Positions 1-4,965 of a stretch of DNA of 6,665 nt are shown piece after piece; the stretch's first letter is position 1; each line of letters begins with the position of its first letter. Both the position numbers and the translations under genes were made by a program. The notes below the pieces were generated by a model. The model was not told the DNA's origin, searched no databases, and saw only the letters and a program-made list of their open reading frames with translations. Source of the DNA: Oscillospiraceae bacterium (GTDB lineage Bacteria; Bacillota; Clostridia; Oscillospirales; Acutalibacteraceae); contig CACYHJ010000237.1 in the NCBI GenBank assembly GCA_902774165.1, positions 1 through 6,665 of the forward strand, given 5' to 3'.

Positions 1-1
1 A

Positions 2-241
2 TTCAACACCTACGGGCTTGAGTGGAACGAAAACGAATATATTTTCTACGTCAACGGCATCGAGACCGGGCGCTCAAGCTTCGGCGGCGCGTCGCAGGTG
101 CCGGAATACCTGATCCTTTCCGTCGAGGTCGGCGGCGCCGACGCGGTCACGGGCCAGAGCTGGGGCGGCAGCACCCTTCAGACGGGCGACGAAACCTCGG
201 ATTTCATCATTGATTACGTCAGAGCGTATCAGTATAAATAA
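2..241 (+). CDS. Glycoside hydrolase family 16-type protein, C-terminal fragment
   Basis: This is the 3' end of a gene that enters from the left edge; 79 codons and the TAA stop are visible. The peptide opens FNTYGLEWNENEYIFYVNG, runs through YLILSVEVGG and ends DFIIDYVRAYQYK. That order (YxxEW, then FYVDG-like, then an L-x-S-x-E-V-GG strand, then a DYVRVYQ-like last strand) is typical of the closing beta-strands of the concanavalin-A-like fold of GH16 enzymes such as laminarinases and other beta-glucanases or galactanases. The catalytic ExDxxE motif would lie upstream, outside the window, so neither activity nor substrate can be judged. There is no trailing anchor or dockerin, and the protein ends with the catalytic-type domain. 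GH16 enzymes are usually exported, but the signal peptide is not in view. A non-catalytic laminin-G or lectin-like domain of the same fold is the main alternative. The gene is followed closely by a hairpin terminator. Confidence 0.75.
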   Translation, partial: FNTYGLEWNENEYIFYVNGIETGRSSFGGASQVPEYLILSVEVGGADAVTGQSWGGSTLQTGDETSDFIIDYVRAYQYK

Positions 242-277
242 TTCCTCAATATAAATAAAATAATTGTTTCACAGTAA

Positions 278-307
278 AAAGAGTGCGGCGATTTTGCCGC
301 ACTCTTT
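278..307. terminator. Bidirectional intrinsic terminator between converging genes
   Basis: A perfect 12-bp stem (AAAGAGTGCGGC at 278-289, its complement at 296-307) closes a 6-nt loop (GATTTT). On the plus strand the stem's own TTT is followed by ATTGTTT. On the minus strand the hairpin leads into UUUUU. It sits between the stop of the GH16-type gene (241) and the stop of the oxidoreductase (320), so it can end both transcripts. Confidence 0.87.
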
Positions 308-319
308 ATTGTTTCGGTA

Positions 320-1330
320 TCAATCAAAATGATAATCGGGACGCACGGGAACGCCCGACGCGGAGGATTCGATGATCGCGCGGCAGACCGCAACGGTTTT
401 CGCCCCCTCCAGCGCGTCCGTTTCCACCGGGGTATCGTCCAGGATCGCGCGGGCGAACACGGCGAACTCCTTGGCGGCGTTGTGGTTGTTGACCTGCACC
501 GCAAGCGTCTGCGCCGGGAGCGTGATCCCCTTTTCGTCCGTGGTGAACAGGGTGAGCGCAGGCGAGGTATTGTCGCAGATGACCGTACCCTTTGTGCCGT
601 AGATCACCGTGCGCATGGTGTAGTCCCGTTTGCAGCCGGTGGAGACGAAGACCTTGCCCATGGCGCCGCCGTCAAACCGCATCACCGCGACGGTCGCGTC
701 GTCGTACGCCACCGTGGGCAGCAAAAGGTGGGTCCCGTAGGCGAAGACCTCCGCCGGGTCGCCGACGAGCCAGCGCAGCAGATCCACCGCGTGGCAGCCG
801 CCGCCGATCACGCCGTGCCGGTCCGGGTCGCCCCGCCAGGTATCCACAAAGGTCATATAGTCGTGAGCGTATTCCGATTCGGCAAAATAGACCTCGCCGA
901 TCACGCCGCCGTCGATCAGCTCCTTCGCCTTTTCAAAGGCGGGCGTGAACCTGCAGATCTGACCGACCATGAATTTCCCTTCGGATCGCGCCGCCGTCCG
1001 GACGATCTGCTCCAGGTCGCAGCGCTTCAGCGCCAGCGGTTTTTCACAGAGCACGTTCTTCCCCGCGCGCAGAAGGTCGCAGGAGATCTGCGCGTGCAGC
1101 TGGTCCGGCACGGCGACGGTGACGATATCGATCGACTCGTCCGCCATGATCTGCCGGTAATCCGCGACCCGTTTTTCCTCCGGGATGCCGTAGCGCTCCC
1201 CCGCCGCCCGCAGGTTATCGGGATCGGTATCGCAGATCGCCGCGATATCCGCGCCGAACGCCATCGCGCCCTCGATATGGGACATGCCGAATTTCATGCC
1301 GATATGCGCCGAGCGCAGTGTTCTGTCCAT
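320..1330 (-). CDS. Gfo/Idh/MocA family NAD(P)-dependent oxidoreductase
   Basis: A 336-residue protein, full length for this family, which oxidises or reduces hydroxyls of sugars, inositols and related polyols with a bound or diffusible nicotinamide cofactor; it should be cytosolic. The N-terminal Rossmann half shows a glycine-rich turn (IGMKFGMSH, residues 10-18), an acidic residue after the second strand (ICDTD, D34) and the family signature LCEKPLAL, whose lysine (K97) is the usual catalytic or cofactor-contacting residue. The C-terminal alpha/beta half carries GGGCHAVDLLRWLVG (177-190), with H180 and D183 at the usual substrate-site positions. I chose ATG at 1330 over the TTG one codon earlier because GGGGG at 1339-1343 lies 8 nt before it. 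It is the last gene of a minus-strand operon, 57 bp after the small membrane protein, with no terminator in that gap. The substrate is unknown. Nearby sugar transporters suggest a sugar or sugar derivative, but that is inference. Confidence 0.93.
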   Translation of the reverse strand: MDRTLRSAHIGMKFGMSHIEGAMAFGADIAAICDTDPDNLRAAGERYGIPEEKRVADYRQIMADESIDIVTVAVPDQLHAQISCDLLRAGKNVLCEKPLALKRCDLEQIVRTAARSEGKFMVGQICRFTPAFEKAKELIDGGVIGEVYFAESEYAHDYMTFVDTWRGDPDRHGVIGGGCHAVDLLRWLVGDPAEVFAYGTHLLLPTVAYDDATVAVMRFDGGAMGKVFVSTGCKRDYTMRTVIYGTKGTVICDNTSPALTLFTTDEKGITLPAQTLAVQVNNHNAAKEFAVFARAILDDTPVETDALEGAKTVAVCRAIIESSASGVPVRPDYHFD

Positions 1331-1387
1331 CAAAAAATCCCCCTTTTTTGAATTACGGTTCCATTTTACGCGGTTTCTATCCGGATT

Positions 1388-1996
1388 TCAATACCGCTCG
1401 GGGGATACGGGATGCTTCCGGTTCTTCCGCTTTTTGAGGATCGTGAGCGCCGGGATCGCGGCGGCCGTCACCGCCGGGGACAGCGGAGAGACGGCGAGGG
1501 CAAGCGCGCTGAGCGCCGCCATGAGGATCTCGCCCGCGTGGCTTGTGAACCGGGCGGTGGGCACTCTTTCCGCCGGAAGGACGGTAAAATCGAACTGCGC
1601 CTCGTTGTCCGGCACGCCGTTGTTGAAGAGCATGGGTTCCACGATCTCGCGGATGGAATAGCCCTTCAGCTTTTTCTTCACGTCAAAGAAAGGCTGTGTG
1701 TCGATGACGCTGTCCGCCGCGGCGGCAAAGCCCATCATAAAACGGTAGACCGGAGTGTCGGGCGTATACTGCCCGTCGCCGCACTGCATATTGACCACGC
1801 ACTGCATGATGAGATCGAAGACCCGCAGATCCTTGACGCTCTCGTATTCCTTCGCGGTCAGATGCGCGCACCGGCAGAGCGGGTAAAGATGCCGGACCCG
1901 GATCCCCTTGACGACGCTGCCGAGCTCGCCGCCGATGTAGCGGGCGGGCTTCTGCACCAGCGGCAGAAGCGCTTCGGTACGCTTATCCACAGGCAT
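1388..1996 (-). CDS. Unrecognised protein with C-terminal membrane segment
   Basis: I do not recognise the family of this 202-residue protein. It reads as a real gene: it is in the operon, only 20 bp after the phosphoesterase stop, and has AAGGA (2001-2005) 4 nt before ATG at 1996. The GTG one codon upstream would be only 1 nt from that site. Visible parts: residues 9-30 (ALLPLVQKPARYIGGELGSVVK) resemble, from memory, the first residues of the B12-binding radical-SAM family TIGR03960, yet no B12-binding domain or CxxxCxxC follows. A soluble middle part contains C41, C43, C66 and C72, which might bind metal. A hydrophobic stretch follows at about 157-187 with prolines in its middle, then a basic KKRKNRK tail. 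This suggests one helix or a short hairpin holding the protein to the cytoplasmic membrane. It may act with the phosphoesterase or the oxidoreductase; that is inferred only from position. Confidence 0.8.
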   Translation of the reverse strand: MPVDKRTEALLPLVQKPARYIGGELGSVVKGIRVRHLYPLCRCAHLTAKEYESVKDLRVFDLIMQCVVNMQCGDGQYTPDTPVYRFMMGFAAAADSVIDTQPFFDVKKKLKGYSIREIVEPMLFNNGVPDNEAQFDFTVLPAERVPTARFTSHAGEILMAALSALALAVSPLSPAVTAAAIPALTILKKRKNRKHPVSPERY

Positions 1997-2016
1997 CACT
2001 TCCTTATTTTATTATT

Positions 2017-3000
2017 TTAACATAAGGAATACCCCATTGCAAGAAAAAATCGCAATTCGGCGCAAAGCACCGAATCGCGATGGTACCCATACCGGACGTT
2101 CTTCTTTTGCAGGGAGGCAAGCCCCGGCGTCGTGATATCACACAGCAGGTTCCCCCGGTCGGACCGGGCGAAGCCCACGTCGGCAAAATGCGTATGGCCG
2201 CTGAACACCAGCGGGATCCCGAGGTCCGCCAGCATGTGCGCCACATACGCCCGGCGCATATTCCGGTCGCCCCCGCCGAGCTTATACGCCGGAACCGGCG
2301 GCACCAGCGGGTGGTGGGTGCAGGCGAAGATGAAAGCGCCCTCCGCGCGCGCCTCGCGGACGGTCTCTTCGATCCAGCGCAGGCACCCGGGGGAATAGGA
2401 CGGGCTCATGTTGTTCATCGGGTCCACGTCCCGGAAGTTGTTGTTGAGCATCAGGCACCAGATTTTTTCCTCTAATTTTACGCAATAGGAATAATCCGGC
2501 GCGAATTCGGAAAACGCCTGATCCCTGCCGAATTCCGCGTACAGCTCCCAGAGCTGCTCCGGCGTGCAGGGCTTCACCAGCGGCGGGACGCATTCCGCGT
2601 CGCTCAGCCCTTCGGGCTTGGCCGTAATGCTCCGGTAATCAAAATGATCCTTATCAAACCACGCCAGATTCCAGGGGTGTGCCTGATAGCTGACAGGCCA
2701 GCCTTTTTTCATCGCATAGGAGCGGCTGAACTGGAAGTCGTGGGTGGCGGTCAGCACATAGACGTGCTTGCCGCTCTCTTTTACCTCCCGCAGCAGCTCG
2801 ATATACTCCCGGTGGCTCGCCTCGTCGCCGGCGTCGGTCAGATCGCCGGTGATCAGGACCGTGTCAAAAGCATCGGTCTTCGCAAGGGAGCGGAAGACCG
2901 CGCAGTTGATCTTTTTTTTCAGCCGCGCGTCCTCCGGCGCGCCGGGACAAAGCATGGAATCAGACAGATAATGGGTATCGGAAATCACCGCAAATTTCAT
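2017..3000 (-). CDS. Calcineurin-like metallophosphoesterase
   Basis: A 327-residue phosphoesterase of the dinuclear-metal calcineurin-like superfamily, which hydrolyses phosphomono- or diesters. Blocks in order: SDTH (D8, H10), GDLTDAGDE (D53), ATHD (residues 85-88, at the place of the usual GNHD), CTHHPL (H229, H230) and SGHTH (H269, H271). The region between ATHD and THHPL is about 140 residues, rich in aromatic residues, and probably forms a substrate cap. There is no signal peptide or membrane segment, so it is probably cytosolic. ATG at 3000 is preferred over an in-frame start at 3039 because GGAGGAA (3006-3012) lies 5 nt before it and the first beta-strand MKFAVISDTH begins directly there. 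It is the first gene of the operon, with a promoter about 75 bp upstream. The substrate cannot be read from sequence: sugar phosphates, cyclic nucleotides or phospholipid-type diesters are all possible. Confidence 0.92.
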   Translation of the reverse strand: MKFAVISDTHYLSDSMLCPGAPEDARLKKKINCAVFRSLAKTDAFDTVLITGDLTDAGDEASHREYIELLREVKESGKHVYVLTATHDFQFSRSYAMKKGWPVSYQAHPWNLAWFDKDHFDYRSITAKPEGLSDAECVPPLVKPCTPEQLWELYAEFGRDQAFSEFAPDYSYCVKLEEKIWCLMLNNNFRDVDPMNNMSPSYSPGCLRWIEETVREARAEGAFIFACTHHPLVPPVPAYKLGGGDRNMRRAYVAHMLADLGIPLVFSGHTHFADVGFARSDRGNLLCDITTPGLASLQKKNVRYGYHRDSVLCAELRFFLAMGYSLC

Positions 3001-3005
3001 AGCCG

Positions 3006-3012
3006 TTCCTCC
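3006..3012 (-). promoter_or_regulatory. Ribosome binding site fixing the phosphoesterase start
   Basis: Reading on the minus strand, GGAGGAA ends 5 nt before ATG at 3000. It is the strongest Shine-Dalgarno match in the window and settles the start codon against the upstream in-frame ATG at 3039. Confidence 0.85.
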
Positions 3013-3027
3013 GCCGTTTTCCAGGGT

Positions 3028-3057
3028 AACACCGCACAAATACGACTGCGCGGCGTT
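3028..3057 (-). other. Leader RNA hairpin upstream of the phosphoesterase operon
   Basis: In the minus-strand transcript, AACGCCGCGC (3057-3048) can pair with GUGCGGUGUU (3037-3028) as a continuous 10-bp stem with two G-U pairs and a 10-nt loop. It lies in the predicted 5' leader, 15 nt before the Shine-Dalgarno. On the plus-strand RNA the same two positions would be A-C mismatches, so the structure favours the leader transcript. There is no U tract, so it is not a terminator by itself. Its role is unknown. Confidence 0.4.
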
Positions 3058-3080
3058 GCCTTGATTTAATTTCAGATTTT

Positions 3081-3109
3081 ATTTTATCATAACGAAAACC
3101 GGTTTGCAA
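3081..3109 (-). promoter_or_regulatory. Minus-strand sigma-A-type promoter for the phosphoesterase operon
   Basis: Reading on the minus strand: -35 TTGCAA (3109-3104), a 17-nt spacer, then -10 TAAAAT (3086-3081) preceded by TGA, giving an extended -10. Transcription should start near 3073-3075, which leaves a leader of about 75 nt before the ATG at 3000. A 10-bp palindrome lies in the spacer and overlaps the -35 box. Confidence 0.7.
3096..3105. promoter_or_regulatory. Candidate operator palindrome inside the minus-strand promoter
   Basis: AAACCGGTTT is a perfect 10-bp palindrome; one mismatch further out a G-C pair extends it to 12 of 14. Palindromes with a central CG flanked by AAAC/GTTT-like arms are typical of LacI/GalR-family operators (established knowledge). 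It sits between the -35 and -10 boxes and overlaps the -35, where a bound repressor would block polymerase. No regulator gene is in the window, so this is inference. Confidence 0.45.
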
Positions 3110-3215
3110 GATAAATCTGACGATCTGCCCTTCTGTTCCCTTCCGCACTGCGGATCGGGGGAAAATCGCGTCGGGCAAAAAAAATAAAAAACCGTCTTTT
3201 CTGTTCAAAAAAAGA

Positions 3216-3244
3216 TTGAAAACAGACAACGCCTTTGATATAAT
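3216..3244 (+). promoter_or_regulatory. Plus-strand sigma-A-type promoter for the first transporter
   Basis: -35 TTGAAA (3216-3221), a 17-nt spacer, -10 TATAAT (3239-3244), with TG one base before the -10 (extended -10). This is near consensus, so the gene is probably strongly expressed unless repressed. Transcription should start around 3251, giving a leader of about 42 nt. An imperfect inverted repeat (TCTGTT at 3200-3205, AACAGA at 3221-3226) brackets the -35 box. Confidence 0.82.
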
Positions 3245-3270
3245 ATAAACAATCAATCTATGGAAGTCAA

Positions 3271-3280
3271 TTTCCGGAAA
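3271..3280. promoter_or_regulatory. Palindrome in the leader of the first transporter
   Basis: TTTCCGGAAA is a perfect 10-bp palindrome downstream of the predicted transcription start. It touches the Shine-Dalgarno AAAGGTGA (3278-3285), which is 7 nt before ATG at 3293. It could be an operator or a small structure affecting ribosome access. Its centre is 175 bp from that of the other CCGG palindrome at 3096-3105, but its arms differ, so one shared regulator is not shown. Confidence 0.3.
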
Positions 3281-3292
3281 GGTGAATTCATT

Positions 3293-4819
3293 ATGAAAAA
3301 AAAGAACGCAGTATCGGACGCCGTCAAAGTGCCGGCGAACGCGCTGCCGCCGGAACAGGGCAAAAACGTGACGACCTTTGAATACGTCTGTCTCGCCCTT
3401 GCCCGCATCGGCGGAATGTTCGGCACGACCCTGACCGGCACTCTTGCCGCCGCCTTCCTGCACGAGCTCTATTTCGGGCCGCAGGGCGTTGATTCAGAGG
3501 AGCTCGCCAAGATCATGGGCGTGCAGACCACGCTCACCACCATCGCGAGCATCGTCTTCGGCCTGGTCGCCGGCATCATCGTGCAGAAATGGAAGAGCCG
3601 CTGGGGCCGCTACCGCCAGTGGTATATCATCTGCCTCGTCCCGATCTTTGTCCTGACGATCCTGTTCTTCTACGTGCCCCAGGGCTGGACGCTGCAGCAG
3701 ATGATCCTGTTCCGCTACGGCGTCGTACTGTGCCAGACGATCTTCAACATCTTCAACAACTTCGGCCAGAACGTGGCGCAGGTCATCTCCCCCAACCCGA
3801 AGGAGAAAAAGCTGGTCGCCACCATCTGGCAGCTCTCTTATTACATCGGTTACGGCGCGGCGTATCTTGGAAAATTCGTTTACGGCCTGTTCAGCGACGA
3901 CCAGAACAAGATGAATATGACCCTCGCCATCGTCGCCGCCTGCGTCACCGCCTTCGGCAACCTGATGTGCGCCCTGTTCTGCAAAGAGCGCATCGAGCTG
4001 CCGAAAAAAGCGAAAGTCAAGATCTCGAAAGAGCTGTTCCTGCTGTTCAGATACCGGAATTACCGCGCGTATCAGTATATGCAGTGGGTGAACGTTCTGG
4101 CGGCGCTCGGCAAATTCTCCACCTATCTCGCCGCGATCACCGTCGGCACCTCAAAGAATCTTCTGCTTACCCTGCCCACCGCCGCGGGAACGGTGATCGG
4201 CAACGTGATCACCGCAAGAATTTCAAAGAAATACGAACCGACGAAGCTTCTGAAATTCTGCGGTCCGTACGCGATGATCTCCGCCGGCGTGCTGTTCGCA
4301 ATCTGCTTTGCCGAGGCGAAAATGGGACTGACGTTCTTCTCCGGCTGGAACAGCATTTTCTTCTACGTCTTCTATTTCCTCTTCGGCGTCGGCATCGGCG
4401 TTCAGGAGCTTTCGAATTCCCACTTCGTCGTGGAATACTACGACTATCTTGAATGGCAGACCGGCGAGCGCATCGAGGCGATTCAGGGCGTTATCCCCGG
4501 CTGGATCCAGACGGGTCTCAACTACGGCAAGGAGCTTTTAATCCCGTTCATGATCGCATGGGTCGGCTATCCGACCTCCACGGAGGGCAACCTTGTCAAG
4601 ACCATGCAGAGCCAGCCCAATTATATGAGCACCTGCCTGTGGCTGCTCGCGTTCCTGCTGTTCGGTTACGCGCTCAGCAACCTGCTGAAATCGATCATTC
4701 TCAAATTCTTCTATAACGTCGAAGGCGAGACGAAAGAGCAGATGTACCGCGATCTGGAAAAGATGCGCGCCGAGCGCCGTCAGGAAAACGAGGCAATCGC
4801 CGCGTCGCAGAACGCGTGA
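3293..4819 (+). CDS. GPH/MelB-type MFS sugar transporter, divergent, lacking cation-site acids
   Basis: A 508-residue polytopic membrane protein with about twelve hydrophobic helices, a polar N-terminal tail of about 28 residues and a charged C-terminal tail (about 475-508). GPH carriers import sugars, glycosides or uronates, usually with Na+ or H+. Family marks: KSRWGRYRQW after helix II (101-110), matching the usual tKWGKxRPF, and YYDYLEWQTGERIEA in the second half (382-396), matching the DxxDYxExxxGxRxEG motif. The usual helix II pattern RxWDxxxDPxxGxxxD is absent: the three aspartates correspond to S86, G90 and Q98. The helix IV aspartate corresponds to N155 or N156. This predicts altered or absent cation coupling. 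ATG at 3293 is preferred to ATG at 3260 because AAAGGTGA lies 7 nt before it and the earlier codon has no ribosome binding site. It has its own promoter, diverges from the phosphoesterase operon, and ends before a terminator at 4847-4876. Confidence 0.9.
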   Translation: MKKKNAVSDAVKVPANALPPEQGKNVTTFEYVCLALARIGGMFGTTLTGTLAAAFLHELYFGPQGVDSEELAKIMGVQTTLTTIASIVFGLVAGIIVQKWKSRWGRYRQWYIICLVPIFVLTILFFYVPQGWTLQQMILFRYGVVLCQTIFNIFNNFGQNVAQVISPNPKEKKLVATIWQLSYYIGYGAAYLGKFVYGLFSDDQNKMNMTLAIVAACVTAFGNLMCALFCKERIELPKKAKVKISKELFLLFRYRNYRAYQYMQWVNVLAALGKFSTYLAAITVGTSKNLLLTLPTAAGTVIGNVITARISKKYEPTKLLKFCGPYAMISAGVLFAICFAEAKMGLTFFSGWNSIFFYVFYFLFGVGIGVQELSNSHFVVEYYDYLEWQTGERIEAIQGVIPGWIQTGLNYGKELLIPFMIAWVGYPTSTEGNLVKTMQSQPNYMSTCLWLLAFLLFGYALSNLLKSIILKFFYNVEGETKEQMYRDLEKMRAERRQENEAIAASQNA

Positions 4820-4846
4820 TCTCCCCCGCATTTCAATAAGCAACAG

Positions 4847-4876
4847 AATCGGCGTCCTTTGCGGCGCCGATTTTTT
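4847..4876 (+). terminator. Intrinsic terminator after the first transporter
   Basis: A 10-bp stem (AATCGGCGTC at 4847-4856 with GGCGCCGATT at 4863-4872, one U-G pair) has a 6-nt loop and runs into TTTTTT (4871-4876). It lies 27 bp after the first transporter's stop and before the second transporter's promoter, so the two carriers are probably transcribed separately. Confidence 0.88.
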
Positions 4877-4906
4877 AATATTTTTAAAAAATTCCGATTC
4901 TCCCCC

Positions 4907-4935
4907 TTTTCTTTTTGCATCCGATTTGATATAAT
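4907..4935 (+). promoter_or_regulatory. Extended -10 promoter for the second transporter
   Basis: TATAAT at 4930-4935 is preceded by TG and one base. The 11-mer TTTGATATAAT (4925-4935) is identical to that at 3234-3244 in the first transporter's promoter. The hexamer at a 17-nt distance (4907-4912, TTTTCT) is a poor -35, so recognition would depend on the extended -10. The T-rich stretch before it is shared with the end of the terminator region. Leader length is about 24 nt. Confidence 0.68.
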
Positions 4936-4965
4936 GAATAAAAAGGTTGAAAGTGAGGCTTATTT

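Noticed and set aside
229..504. Minus-strand open frame ending in a hydrophobic stretch between the first two genes
   Set aside because: It covers the terminator and the 3' end of the oxidoreductase in another frame, and no ribosome site or homology is apparent.
329..1351. Long open frame on the plus strand opposite the oxidoreductase (340 codons)
   Set aside because: Its peptide is rich in R, H, G and D with no domain, and it mirrors the codon pattern of the well-supported Gfo/Idh/MocA gene on the other strand. It is a GC-driven shadow.
1788..1996. The small operon gene as a frameshifted B12-binding radical-SAM pseudogene
   Set aside because: Reading the other two frames just after the motif gave no FPDxYEIGM-like continuation, and the existing frame stays open with good spacing to its neighbours. 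I treat it as an intact gene.
3001..3039. Earlier in-frame start (3039) of the phosphoesterase
   Set aside because: The added 13 residues precede the first beta-strand and would overlap the strong GGAGGAA site that serves ATG at 3000.
3120..3200. A-rich stretch and small CCGC-ACT-GCGG hairpin in the divergent region as a terminator or replication origin
   Set aside because: The hairpin has only 4 bp, no repeated DnaA-like boxes are present, and the A-tract is ordinary upstream promoter sequence.
3260..3292. Earlier ATG (3260) as the start of the first transporter
   Set aside because: There is no Shine-Dalgarno before it, whereas ATG at 3293 has AAAGGTGA at a 7-nt distance. The 11 extra residues would also cover that ribosome site.
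4915..4920. TTGCAT as the -35 box for the second transporter
   Set aside because: It lies only 9 nt from the TATAAT, far too close for a sigma-A promoter.
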